Below, piece after piece: positions 6,913-15,430 of a DNA stretch of 18,164 nucleotides (position 1 is its first letter; each line of letters opens with the position of its first letter). A program made the translations under genes and the position numbers. The notes beneath the pieces are model-generated. The model saw nothing but the letters and a program-made list of their open reading frames with translations, was not told the origin of the DNA and searched no databases. The DNA is from Flavobacteriales bacterium UBA3431 (GTDB lineage: Bacteria > Bacteroidota > Bacteroidia > Flavobacteriales > Schleiferiaceae): positions 12,327 to 30,490 of the forward strand of contig DFSS01000014.1 of the NCBI GenBank assembly GCA_002381225.1, read 5' to 3'.

Positions 6913-7541
6913 TGCACAGCGATGCCCTCTGGGAGTCGTGGGCAGATCTGCTCGCGGACCAGGGATATGTGGTCATTGATCAATTCCTCCCCGCCCCTAT
7001 CCTGGCCGACCTCCTGGCCTTTTTTAAAGCGAAGCAGGATGAACTGACCCCTGCCCGGGTCGGCGCTTTGGGGGAACGCCAACAGCTATCCGATGTCCGT
7101 TCGGATCTGACCTTCTGGCTGGATAAGCCCCGCGATACCGCTTTGGCCTCCGTTTTTAGCTGGATTGAGGAGAGTCTCCAACGATGGAATCGCTTACTTT
7201 TCCTCAGCTTGAGTGGCTATGAATTCCATTTGGCCTACTACCCGACGGGGGGGCATTACGCCAAACATTTGGACCAATTCCGAAGCCGAAACAACCGGAT
7301 GATTTCATGTGTGCTCTACTTAAACCCACACTGGAAAGAAGGCGATGGAGGCGAATTGCAACTCTATGATGCCACCGGGGAAGTGGAAACCCTTCGCATT
7401 GCGCCCTACATGAACCGCATGGTCTTTTTCCGCAGTGACGTGGTGTGGCACGCGGTCCGGCCAGCGAAGGCTCCGCGCAAAAGTCTAACGGGATGGCTTC
7501 TCTATCAGCCCAGTGATGTGGGAGCCGTTTTGGGAGCTTAA
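6912..7541 (+). CDS. 2OG-Fe(II) dioxygenase (prolyl 4-hydroxylase-like)
   Basis: The product is 209 residues with a double-stranded beta-helix dioxygenase core at about 95-198. The iron-binding triad is visible: His119 and Asp121 in HLDQF, and His180 in VVWHAV. Arg189 in RKSLTGW is placed to bind the 2-oxoglutarate carboxylate. The N-terminal part (VVIDQFLPAPILADLLAFF) matches the opening of prolyl-hydroxylase/SM-20-like proteins. Such enzymes hydroxylate protein or small-molecule substrates; bacterial members can hydroxylate translation factors or ribosomal proteins, but nothing here fixes the target. The GTG start overlaps the OsmC stop by one base. The stop codon lies in TTAA (7538-7541), shared with the convergent ggt stop. 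Confidence 0.88.
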   Translation: MHSDALWESWADLLADQGYVVIDQFLPAPILADLLAFFKAKQDELTPARVGALGERQQLSDVRSDLTFWLDKPRDTALASVFSWIEESLQRWNRLLFLSLSGYEFHLAYYPTGGHYAKHLDQFRSRNNRMISCVLYLNPHWKEGDGGELQLYDATGEVETLRIAPYMNRMVFFRSDVVWHAVRPAKAPRKSLTGWLLYQPSDVGAVLGA

Positions 7542-9157
7542 GGGACGCGTTGCCCACTAGAATCGCCCGAACGGGTGTGATCAGGTGCCACCTCTCGGCT
7601 TGAAACGGCCTGAAAGCGTCCGATTTGCGCCCACCGCTCGAGGGTATGCCCCCGCGCCTTGAGGCGTTTCATTTGCTTGGGACGCAAGGCGCCCTCTTCA
7701 AAGTATAGCACATCCGGAAGCCCTTGAGCATGAAGCTTCTTATGGTCCACCGATTCCTGCAAACTTTCGCCATAACGGACGTGATGCAGGATCACTTGGA
7801 AGACATTGGTGATAATCGTACTCCCGCCAGGCGTCCCCAACACGGTTTTCGATCCATCAGGCCCGATGAGGATGGTCGGGGTCATGCTGCTCAGCATACG
7901 CTTCCCTGGAGCCACTGCATTCACTTCAAAACCAATGAGTCCAAATTGGTTTGGTACGCCCGGCTGGGTCGCGAAATCATCCATTTCATTGTTCATGAAA
8001 TAGCCATCCACCCATTCTCCGCTGCCAAACAAACCGTTGAGCGTGGTCGTTACCGCGACGGCATGCCCCATGGAATCGAGTATGCTGAAATGCGTCGTCT
8101 CATGCGACTCCAAGTTTTCATAGGTCGCTTCCCAGTTCAGGGGTTCATGTAGGCCCTTGGAGAGGTGTCCAAAACGGCTGGCAACATAGGCCGAATCCAC
8201 CAAGAGCTCCGTCGGAACCGTCATGTAGGCCGGATCGCCAAGGTACCTCGAGCGGTCGTGGTAAGCGACTTGAGCCACCTCCACAAAACCATGCATACTG
8301 GCGACATTCCACGTTGAACCAAAGCCACTATTCGCTTGCTCGGATGCCTGGAGCATTTGCAATAAGGCCACCCCACCACTCGAAGGAGGCGGCATGGTAA
8401 AGACCTCATGCCCACGGTAGGTGTGCTGCAGAGGGCTACGCCATGTGGCGTGGTAGGTTCCCAAATCTTCAGGTGAAAACCAACCTTGAGACCACTCAAG
8501 TAAGCGGGCTGCATGCAGCCCTTGATAGAAGGCATCTGGGCCAAACATGGCAATATCCCGCAAGGTTTCGGCCAAGGCTTTTTGCACCAGCCGCTCCCCT
8601 GCCACCCAGGGTTCCGGGTGAAAAAAGGGACTTTCGGGATGGGGTGCGAAGTCCGGCCCAAATCGATTCAAGAGTTCTGCTAAAAAGGGCGTGATCGCAA
8701 ATCCCGTATCCGCCAAAAAGATCGCGGGTTGAAGGAGTTCGGGCCAACTCAGCGATGTGGAACCGAAGCGGGCGTAAAGCTGCCACATCCCATCCACGGA
8801 TCCCGGCACACCCGATGCGGCGACACCACGCAATGAGGATCGAGTTGCATACGAAGGCAAGTAGGTGTCGCGGGATGCCGCGGCAGGAGCTGTTTCCCGG
8901 AAATCTAGACTGACGGCCTCCCCGCCCGCCGTGTGCACCATGGCAAATCCCCCACCCCCGAGGTTCCCCGCACGAGGCAAAACAACGGCCAAGGCAAAAT
9001 GGGTGGCTACCGCCGCATCGAAGGCATTGCCGCCTTGGGCTAAGGTGGACATAGCCACATCCGTTGCAATGGGGTGCGCCGTGGCCACCCCCGCTCCCGA
9101 CTGGGCAACCATGCTTAGGCTTCCCAACCCAGCCATCCAAAGTAAAACGTGCTTCAT
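7538..9157 (-). CDS. ggt: Gamma-glutamyltransferase
   Basis: The product is 539 residues, the normal size of the unprocessed proenzyme. It cleaves the gamma-glutamyl bond of glutathione and related compounds in the periplasm or outside the cell. A signal peptide covers residues 1-19. The precursor should cut itself before Thr354 in HETTHFSILD, giving a large subunit and a small subunit that starts with the catalytic Thr. Other family signatures are RETAPAAA (substrate-binding Arg88), YFMNNEMDDF, and GTPGGSTI, which forms the oxyanion and gamma-glutamate site. The ATG overlaps the stop of the upstream 850-residue adhesin-like gene (ATGA), so a longer in-frame start at 9268 is rejected. The gene ends in the TTAA shared with the oxygenase, and no terminator is visible. 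Confidence 0.93.
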   Translation of the reverse strand: MKHVLLWMAGLGSLSMVAQSGAGVATAHPIATDVAMSTLAQGGNAFDAAVATHFALAVVLPRAGNLGGGGFAMVHTAGGEAVSLDFRETAPAAASRDTYLPSYATRSSLRGVAASGVPGSVDGMWQLYARFGSTSLSWPELLQPAIFLADTGFAITPFLAELLNRFGPDFAPHPESPFFHPEPWVAGERLVQKALAETLRDIAMFGPDAFYQGLHAARLLEWSQGWFSPEDLGTYHATWRSPLQHTYRGHEVFTMPPPSSGGVALLQMLQASEQANSGFGSTWNVASMHGFVEVAQVAYHDRSRYLGDPAYMTVPTELLVDSAYVASRFGHLSKGLHEPLNWEATYENLESHETTHFSILDSMGHAVAVTTTLNGLFGSGEWVDGYFMNNEMDDFATQPGVPNQFGLIGFEVNAVAPGKRMLSSMTPTILIGPDGSKTVLGTPGGSTIITNVFQVILHHVRYGESLQESVDHKKLHAQGLPDVLYFEEGALRPKQMKRLKARGHTLERWAQIGRFQAVSSREVAPDHTRSGDSSGQRVP

Positions 9158-11706
9158 GGTAGGGCAAGGATAGGAAGAATTTCTTCCCGCGGGGCATAGC
9201 CCTCGATCTCTGGATAGATTACGCGAAGGACAAAGGCACCTTGCGTACCCAACGGAGGCTCCCAGCAACTATCTCCAGGCCCTTCATATTCGAGCCCACC
9301 CCAGCGATTGTAGACGGCAAAACGCAAGGCGCCGCCGTACGAGGAAGACAGGCAGTAGCGATCGTTTTTTCCGTCCCCGTTGGGTGTAAAAGCCGTCGGA
9401 AACCAGCGCTGATCCCGTCCTGTGCAGAAATAGGGCAATTGGGCCTCCACGGTATCCACTTGGCCACAAAGATCTTCCACCACCGCATAGATGGAATACA
9501 CTCCATCAAAGGGGTAGGTCACCGATACGGAATCCAGGGCCTGTGGCACCTCATGAATCAGAAAAGTCTGAACCAAGGAAACATCTTGCAGCCACACCCA
9601 CGCTTGGGGGCAGTCCACTTCCTGGAGAATCAACGGGGGCGGATTCAACTTGAGCTCCACCAGCTCGTAGGTCAGGCATCCGTTGGCATCAAACTTCTCC
9701 AAAATGTACTCACCCGGGCGATCCCAGGCCATGGAAAACCCGCCCGTGGGCGATGAAACCGCCACGCCTCGAGTGCTATCGGGACCGCGCCAGGCCATAC
9801 TATCCACCCCCGTGAATTCTCCGATTTCGGCCACATAACTCGAATCACAGACCAAAATAGTTCGGGGCAAAACCCGTGGCAAGGGATCCGCCGATACGAC
9901 CCATACAGTATCCGTGTAGGCACAGGAATCGGAGGTGGCATACAGCACCAAGGGACCATATCCCCCATACGCGACGGTCTGCGTCGTGGCCCCGGTGGAC
10001 CAGAGGTATTGATCCATCCCAAAGGGTGCCGTGATGGAGGCGGGCTCGTTCGGACAGCCCTGAACCGTATCCGGCAAGAGGTCCGCCCCTTCGGGATAGT
10101 ACGGAAAGCGCATTAAGACCGAATCCATGGAGCCGCTGGCGTCGCGCGCCACAAGCCGGACCCAGATCTCCCCGGCAAAGCCCAATGCAGGCTGCACGGT
10201 GAGAAGGGTATCCCAGGGGTTGATGTCGCTTACTGTGGCCAGCCCACTCACCACTTTCGTTCGAACCACCTCCACCGGTCGGTTGCAGCTTTGGATACTA
10301 AAAAAGCCTGGCAAAGGCGTGCTACAGCGAACGGGAAAATTGAGAATGCTCGATCCCAAGTTCAAATAGGGGTCCAAGAGGTCCAAGTCCGAATCAAAGC
10401 CCGAATAAAACCCCGATAAGCCTGTTCCGGCCCCTTCCCCAGCAATGACTTCGACATGGAATTGTTTTTGGCAGGTCAAGGACCATGTGCCCGTTACCTG
10501 GTTGTCCGGAATGTATATGGACTTCCACAGCCCATTGGCGCTTGTTTTTGTACTCGCGGTCAGTGGGGCACCGTTGTACTTCAGGCTCGGCACACCGGAT
10601 GTAGGGACAATGACCAGCAAGTGCGTATTGAGTCCACTCATGCGGGTGGCGTACACGGCCCGACTGCCTGTGCACCCAATAGGTGGCACGAGCGACATAC
10701 CCAATTCAGGCTGAAACTGATTGGAGCCTGTCGTAATGTGAAAGCAATAGACGGGAGCACTGGCCTCGAGTTGAGCCAAATCCCCCACATTCGATTGGTT
10801 GCCCGCAAAGGTGATTGTAGCGGGCGAGGCCCGATCCCAATATCCTTGGACCACCCCATTTATTTTGATCTCGGTGCTGTCTACCGTGGGGATGACCACG
10901 AGGTAGTCCAAACCCGTAGGGGCGATTCCCCGGGCAATCATGTATTCCGATCCAAGCAAATCCTCGGGTACCAGCTGATCAAAGCCTCCATCTTGGGAGG
11001 GTGCCCCAGAATTTTGCTTGTAGTGGTTGCCGCCGGTGGTCACGGCAATGGGCTTGTCTGCGACAATGCTCGCCCCAGCAAATTGAAAATTTTCAGCAAT
11101 TGTCGTGGTATACGATTGCCAGGCTTGCAACGCAACCGTCATTTGGTTGGTGCCGGCCGTATTCAATATTCCGGGAGGAAGCGTAATCACTACCGTGGTA
11201 TTGGGCTCTGTAGCGACCACGGAAATAAAGCCCATCGCGGCTTCTGGTGCCGGATTGGCGGCGACAATTTTCGTTTGGTTCCCCGCCAAGAAGGCGGTTC
11301 CTAGAGCGCGCGTCCCTTTTCCCGTGACCAGGTCTTGGTTGAACACATGATTCACCCGCTGCGTGACCATAATGTCCCGATTGCTGCGCACAAAGAGGGC
11401 CGTTCGGCTCATCGGTTGATGTGCTTTCGTGAGCGAAATGGCACCGTAGGTGCTCCAGAGATTCGTGATTTGGCTTGAAAGCGCGAGCGTCTGGGGAACC
11501 CCTTGGAGCAGGTTGACCGTTTGAAAGTAGCTACTGTCCGAATTGAAGACCACCACCTCCGCATCCGGAAAGGGGGTACTCAGGGTGATTTCTTGATTTT
11601 GGTCGAGCCACTCCGGGATGGGCGGCAAGTAAAATGCCGTGTCTAGCTGCCCGTACAAAGTAGATTGCGCCCAAAGACAGTATAGAAAAAAGAGGGCACG
11701 ACGCAC
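9154..11706 (-). CDS. Secreted IgGFc-binding-domain protein with CHU_C/T9SS type B end
   Basis: The product is 850 residues. A signal peptide covers residues 1-20 (RRALFFLYCLWAQ, cut after YGQ). Residues about 110-430 resemble the IgGFc-binding N-terminal domain found in large surface proteins of Bacteroidota (TAFLAGNQTKIVAANPAPEA, then a string of beta strands). Residues about 450-760 are Cys-containing immunoglobulin/PKD-like strands, including LWSTGATTQTV. Residues 760-850 form the gliding-motility/CHU_C domain with PTAFTPNGDGKND at 770-782 and VYNRWGGLEYEG, a T9SS type B secretion signal. It should be a surface or released adhesin-like protein; a ligand cannot be inferred. GTG at 11706 is the start because it begins the signal peptide and lies 4 nt after a -7-like element. 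Its stop overlaps the ggt start. Confidence 0.86.
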   Translation of the reverse strand: MRRALFFLYCLWAQSTLYGQLDTAFYLPPIPEWLDQNQEITLSTPFPDAEVVVFNSDSSYFQTVNLLQGVPQTLALSSQITNLWSTYGAISLTKAHQPMSRTALFVRSNRDIMVTQRVNHVFNQDLVTGKGTRALGTAFLAGNQTKIVAANPAPEAAMGFISVVATEPNTTVVITLPPGILNTAGTNQMTVALQAWQSYTTTIAENFQFAGASIVADKPIAVTTGGNHYKQNSGAPSQDGGFDQLVPEDLLGSEYMIARGIAPTGLDYLVVIPTVDSTEIKINGVVQGYWDRASPATITFAGNQSNVGDLAQLEASAPVYCFHITTGSNQFQPELGMSLVPPIGCTGSRAVYATRMSGLNTHLLVIVPTSGVPSLKYNGAPLTASTKTSANGLWKSIYIPDNQVTGTWSLTCQKQFHVEVIAGEGAGTGLSGFYSGFDSDLDLLDPYLNLGSSILNFPVRCSTPLPGFFSIQSCNRPVEVVRTKVVSGLATVSDINPWDTLLTVQPALGFAGEIWVRLVARDASGSMDSVLMRFPYYPEGADLLPDTVQGCPNEPASITAPFGMDQYLWSTGATTQTVAYGGYGPLVLYATSDSCAYTDTVWVVSADPLPRVLPRTILVCDSSYVAEIGEFTGVDSMAWRGPDSTRGVAVSSPTGGFSMAWDRPGEYILEKFDANGCLTYELVELKLNPPPLILQEVDCPQAWVWLQDVSLVQTFLIHEVPQALDSVSVTYPFDGVYSIYAVVEDLCGQVDTVEAQLPYFCTGRDQRWFPTAFTPNGDGKNDRYCLSSSYGGALRFAVYNRWGGLEYEGPGDSCWEPPLGTQGAFVLRVIYPEIEGYAPREEILPILALP

Positions 11707-11710
11707 CCCT

Positions 11711-11718
11711 TAAAGTTA
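11711..11718 (-). promoter_or_regulatory. -7-like element for the adhesin-ggt pair
   Basis: The minus strand reads TAACTTTA, one base off TAnnTTTG, and is separated from the GTG start at 11706 by AGGG. The spacing matches the lipoprotein and DUF6695-like genes. It would allow the adhesin-ggt pair to be transcribed apart from the upstream PLP cluster. Confidence 0.4.
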
Positions 11719-11743
11719 AGAATACTATTTCTATGAACCGCCG

Positions 11744-12973
11744 TTATACAAAAGGGTTTGTCCGCGGGGACAAACGGCGAATTTCGAGGGCTTCCGAATC
11801 GACCCCCAAGACGGCCGGAATGGTCCGGCTACAATGGCGGGACCAAAGTGCATAGGCGTTGGATCCGGTGTTCAGCATGAGCAGCCCATCCCCCTCTTCC
11901 AATTGCGGCAACAGCAACGCTTTCTGCAGGTAATCTCCAGCGAAACACAAAGGCCCCGCTATATCGGTCCGTACGATTGGACGGTCTGCGGCGTCTCCGA
12001 GTGGAATGAATTCCATTCCACGGGGTTTCACGTAGGCATCCCGCAGCAAAAAGTCCGCCCCCACGTGCACATAGGCCACCCGTGTGGCCCCGCGCTGGAC
12101 GGCATATTCCACATCGCTATATGCATAGCCCGTATAGAAATAGGACCATTGGCCAAATTCAGTGATCAGCTGGTAGCTCCACAATTCCGGACAGGTGCGG
12201 CGAAGCGCTTGCGCATAGGCCATCATTGCCGAAGGGGAATCGGTGAGGATTTCGGGCATCAAGCCTCCGCCAATGTCCAAGGTGTCAATACGTCGCTCCA
12301 GGCCCGCATTCGCCAACAGCCCATTTGCCTCCTCGGCCAAATCCAACACGGAACGGATGGCTGTTACGGCCGATTCCGTCCGAGCCATGGAGCTCCCCGA
12401 ATGCACATGAAGTTGGGTCACGGGAAACGCTAAAATGGCCTCCAGAATGGCCGACTTCTGTGCGATGGGCACCCCAAACTTGGATTCGTCGTGGCTCACA
12501 TGGTAGACCGACGGGGCGCCTGTTTCCACCATGGGATTGATGCGAATTCCCACGGGGAAATGGGGCTTGGAAGGAAGTCGATTTAACTCTTCTAACGTGT
12601 TGACATTAAATCGAATACCATGCAAATCTTCTTGACATTGTTCAATCTCTCGCCGGGTCTTTACGGGCGAATCGAAGACGATGCGTTCGGGCGGACAGCC
12701 CGCTTTCCGAGCCAGGTGAACCTCTTCCATGGAAGCGGCCTCCAAGCCATAGCCCCATCCTACCACACGGCGCAAAATCTCCACGTGAGGTTGAGTTTTA
12801 ATCGCTACCGCATGGAGTACACGAGGGTGCGAAAAAGCGGCGGTTAAATGGTCGAGGTAGCGCTTTTGCTGGGTCCATGAATGAAAGAGAACGGCGGTAT
12901 CCCCCTCGCCGATCCACCCTTCATGGCGTGCGGCCTCTATGGCCCAGATCGCTTCCTCGCGCAGGGTTTTCAT
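11744..12973 (-). CDS. Fold-type-III PLP enzyme, diaminopimelate/ornithine decarboxylase-like
   Basis: The product is 409 residues with the alanine-racemase-type barrel and beta-domain layout of amino acid decarboxylases. Lys59 (AIKTQPH) should carry PLP. His191 (HVHSGSS) would stack on the ring. The DIGGGL loop (233-238) would bind phosphate. ESKFGVP (163-169), GPLC (340-343, with the usual catalytic Cys position) and Tyr374 also match the family. The EPGR motif of true diaminopimelate and ornithine decarboxylases is EFGQ here (272-275), so the substrate or even the reaction may differ. The ATG overlaps the stop of the fold-type-I PLP gene (ATGA), so the two are coupled. It might be a decarboxylase or racemase; I do not recognise a named pathway. 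Confidence 0.8.
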   Translation of the reverse strand: MKTLREEAIWAIEAARHEGWIGEGDTAVLFHSWTQQKRYLDHLTAAFSHPRVLHAVAIKTQPHVEILRRVVGWGYGLEAASMEEVHLARKAGCPPERIVFDSPVKTRREIEQCQEDLHGIRFNVNTLEELNRLPSKPHFPVGIRINPMVETGAPSVYHVSHDESKFGVPIAQKSAILEAILAFPVTQLHVHSGSSMARTESAVTAIRSVLDLAEEANGLLANAGLERRIDTLDIGGGLMPEILTDSPSAMMAYAQALRRTCPELWSYQLITEFGQWSYFYTGYAYSDVEYAVQRGATRVAYVHVGADFLLRDAYVKPRGMEFIPLGDAADRPIVRTDIAGPLCFAGDYLQKALLLPQLEEGDGLLMLNTGSNAYALWSRHCSRTIPAVLGVDSEALEIRRLSPRTNPFV

Positions 12974-14382
12974 GCCTCAAAAAGGTGTTTGACCGCCCGC
13001 TCAATGAGGGCGATGATCTGGAGATCATTGGTGGGATCAAACTGCTTCTTGGCCAGTTGCTTTCGCACACTGTAGGAGCCGATAGCCAACCGAATAAAGC
13101 TCTTCTCGCCATACTGGACGGGTTGCCCCAAGAAAATGCGGTCGTAATCACGCAAACCCTCGTGACGACTGAGGACCAAAGAATCGAAAAGTTTTTTGAG
13201 CTCCGCATTGTTTAAGGCACGTCCTTGGACCAAAACCATGAAGCTCACAATGCTGTCATTCGTCAACTCGATGTTAGGCATCAGGCGGAAGTAATCGCTT
13301 TGTGCCAAACGGCCCGTTACAACCTGGCTCCACCGGCGAATCAATCCATTGGCCTCATCCTGAGAAAAGGCCATGTAGGCTTCCATTTCGCGAAGGGCGA
13401 TCTCCCAACGCAGGCGCAAACCGACATTTTTAAAGGCAGGCAACTGTTCGCGGACCGCAGGCAAGGCAGTAGGAAAGTCATAGGCGGTGAACAAGTGCTC
13501 AAAACCCTTAGCTACCTGGGCAGGCTTGGTGGCCAACATCGCGGTCCATTGTTTGGGAACCAATAAGGCCCCGCAAAATGGCGGCGCTTGATAGAATTTG
13601 GATCCTGTGACCATGATCATCACCCCTTTTCCAATCAGATCATGAATAAGGGTGCGGTCGGTCCGAAATTGGCACATGTCCACAACCCACATCACGCCCT
13701 CCCGGAATTCATCGATGATCGCCAAATCATCCTTGATGCCCGACTTGCTACCAAAGACCAAATTTCCGACCAAAGGCTGGCCGGGATGTTTAGCAATAAG
13801 GTCGCGAATCGCTTGTTTTCGGTCCACAATGTGGCCACTTTCTGCGCGGGCGTCCAGGAAGTGCACACGGGCCTGAATCTCCTCCGAAACCTGCTCTCCC
13901 ATCGGAATGCGCGCGCCAAATTGGTTCCATTCCGCATAGTACGCATTCTCGGCGGCGGCTTTGGAGCCCGACCCTAACTCTTCGGGACAGGAAACAATGT
14001 TGATGATTTCTTGTCCTGGATGCAGCATGGCCTGGAACAGCAAGGGCAGATACATCATGTCGCTGCCACTTGGTCCAAAGTAGACGTGGAATTGGTCTTC
14101 CTCCGTAGCCCGAAGCAAGGCCTGTAGCCGCTTTGCTTGGTCTTTGACCATGGCATCGTGGGTGGCATCGCTGTACGTGGCCAAAAAGTCCCGTGCTGTC
14201 TCATGCCCTGACGGGGTAAGTGTGCCGCAGGTACAGGACCCCCTATGAAAGAGGCCTTCGTACTTTAAAGGATTGAGGTGGTACTTGTTTGCGTCCGTTT
14301 CTGGGCGTAGAAAAATGCGCTCATCACATCCTGAAGTCAGGATTTTTAGGAGCGTAGCATCATCCGAAGACATGGATGTCAT
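12970..14382 (-). CDS. Fold-type-I PLP enzyme, class V aminotransferase-like, unknown substrate
   Basis: The product is 470 residues. The large domain shows a phosphate-binding loop FGPSGSD (102-108), Asp235 in VVDMCQFR facing the pyridine nitrogen with Gln238 nearby, and the PLP-linked Lys262 in VTGSKFYQAPPF. This order and spacing fit the aspartate aminotransferase fold, nearest in style to class V enzymes. A Cys-rich segment GSCTCGTLTPSG (48-59) near the N-terminus is unusual and may line the active site. No closer family name can be given. A second in-frame ATG at residue 4 is an equally good start. The gene starts 3 nt after the stop of the permuted-papain-like gene and its own stop overlaps the decarboxylase-like gene, so the three are surely co-transcribed. 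Confidence 0.78.
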   Translation of the reverse strand: MTSMSSDDATLLKILTSGCDERIFLRPETDANKYHLNPLKYEGLFHRGSCTCGTLTPSGHETARDFLATYSDATHDAMVKDQAKRLQALLRATEEDQFHVYFGPSGSDMMYLPLLFQAMLHPGQEIINIVSCPEELGSGSKAAAENAYYAEWNQFGARIPMGEQVSEEIQARVHFLDARAESGHIVDRKQAIRDLIAKHPGQPLVGNLVFGSKSGIKDDLAIIDEFREGVMWVVDMCQFRTDRTLIHDLIGKGVMIMVTGSKFYQAPPFCGALLVPKQWTAMLATKPAQVAKGFEHLFTAYDFPTALPAVREQLPAFKNVGLRLRWEIALREMEAYMAFSQDEANGLIRRWSQVVTGRLAQSDYFRLMPNIELTNDSIVSFMVLVQGRALNNAELKKLFDSLVLSRHEGLRDYDRIFLGQPVQYGEKSFIRLAIGSYSVRKQLAKKQFDPTNDLQIIALIERAVKHLFEA

Positions 14383-14385
14383 GGT

Positions 14386-15426
14386 TTAAAGGATTCGGCG
14401 ACAGCGTAGCCGCTCATTGGTCGTATGCATGGCCAACGTTAGCCATGCAAAGTGGGTGTCGTGCACCAAACGGGCCTCGCCTCGGCGGTAAGCTTCCGAC
14501 CAGTCGGGATCGCAGTGGTAGTCGGCGGTGAATTCCACGATGCCCTCCAAGGTGATTCGGCTCATTTGAAGACGATCATTCGCAACAACGCGAACATCAT
14601 GCCAGGCACCTTCACCGATGCCCCCAAGGTAAACTGCCCCTTCAGGCAAGCTCTCTGGCTGTTCATCGGGTTCGTGGAGCTGTCCCACCCGCGTATCCGG
14701 TGGTAAGTGGATGGCCTTGCTACGTCGAAAGGCATAGGTGATCTTTTCAAGAATGTCCCGGAGGGCATGTCCCACAGGGCGTTGATGCCATTCGCCGCGG
14801 CCTTCGCTCCAAATCATAAACTGGCCAGAGCTTGCCCCAGCAATGACATTGAAGTACGGGGAGGGCGCCAAGGTCACGGGGTAGCGAAAGCGTCGGTATG
14901 GCCTCGTGCCCGGTTCCAAGGAGGCTAGAATGGTGGTAGCGACAAAGCGAGCGCAGTTGGATTGCCTGCGGTCCAAGCCATTGTAGCCCATGAATCCTTT
15001 TTCCTGCATTTGATGCGCAAACGCGAGGGCTTTTGCGACATCCCCCCCATAGAAAATGGAGGCGAACATGCGGCCATCTCCATGGGTTGCCGCCTTTTTA
15101 TCCTCCAATTCTTGCAGCAAAGCCTTGAAGTTGGTTAGGTGCCCTCGCTCATCCCATTCTGGTCGGGTTGTCAGAGCCAACTTTGGATCGGTTTCTTGGC
15201 TGCGTGGGCGTCCCATTATACGTGGGGTGAGATAGCGCCCAAAGTCGAAATAGCGGAATTGATCATGTTCTACGATGACCATGCCTGCGTGGCCAACCAT
15301 CAGGTTGACGTTGCGAATGAGGCCCAGTTTACGCAGATATGTCCAGATTTTCTCTGAACCTCGAGCCGTCATCTCAGGCCATGCCAAGGGGATAATCGCG
15401 GAGTGACGCAGGACAGCATGGGACAT
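14386..15426 (-). CDS. Uncharacterised two-domain protein, putative permuted NlpC/P60-like fold
   Basis: The product is 346 residues and I cannot assign a function. From memory it resembles Flavobacteriia proteins labelled DUF6695. Residues 20-200 carry His46 in VGHAGMVIVE, a following YFDFGRY (59-65), and Cys158 in SNCARFVATTIL. A His-strand segment followed by an N-C-x-x-F-V helix is the order seen in permuted papain-fold enzymes such as LRAT and permuted NlpC/P60 families, so a Cys hydrolase or acyltransferase is possible. Residues 264-345 form a second, beta-rich domain starting VYLGGIGEGAWHDV. No signal peptide is seen. The ATG at 15426 is chosen over an upstream start at 15477: it follows a -7 element by 4 nt and matches where the family-like sequence begins. 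It is the first gene of the PLP cluster. Confidence 0.7.
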   Translation of the reverse strand: MSHAVLRHSAIIPLAWPEMTARGSEKIWTYLRKLGLIRNVNLMVGHAGMVIVEHDQFRYFDFGRYLTPRIMGRPRSQETDPKLALTTRPEWDERGHLTNFKALLQELEDKKAATHGDGRMFASIFYGGDVAKALAFAHQMQEKGFMGYNGLDRRQSNCARFVATTILASLEPGTRPYRRFRYPVTLAPSPYFNVIAGASSGQFMIWSEGRGEWHQRPVGHALRDILEKITYAFRRSKAIHLPPDTRVGQLHEPDEQPESLPEGAVYLGGIGEGAWHDVRVVANDRLQMSRITLEGIVEFTADYHCDPDWSEAYRRGEARLVHDTHFAWLTLAMHTTNERLRCRRIL

Positions 15427-15430
15427 GGTG

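Noticed and set aside
9158..9268. Longer N-terminus for ggt
   Set aside because: The ATG at 9157 begins a normal signal peptide and overlaps the adhesin stop as ATGA; the extension is antisense-free but lies inside the adhesin's conserved C-terminal domain.
10456..11304. 282-codon plus-strand ORF opposite the adhesin gene
   Set aside because: It lies wholly antisense to a protein with a signal peptide and recognisable domains; its translation shows no family motif and low-complexity basic composition typical of a shadow frame.
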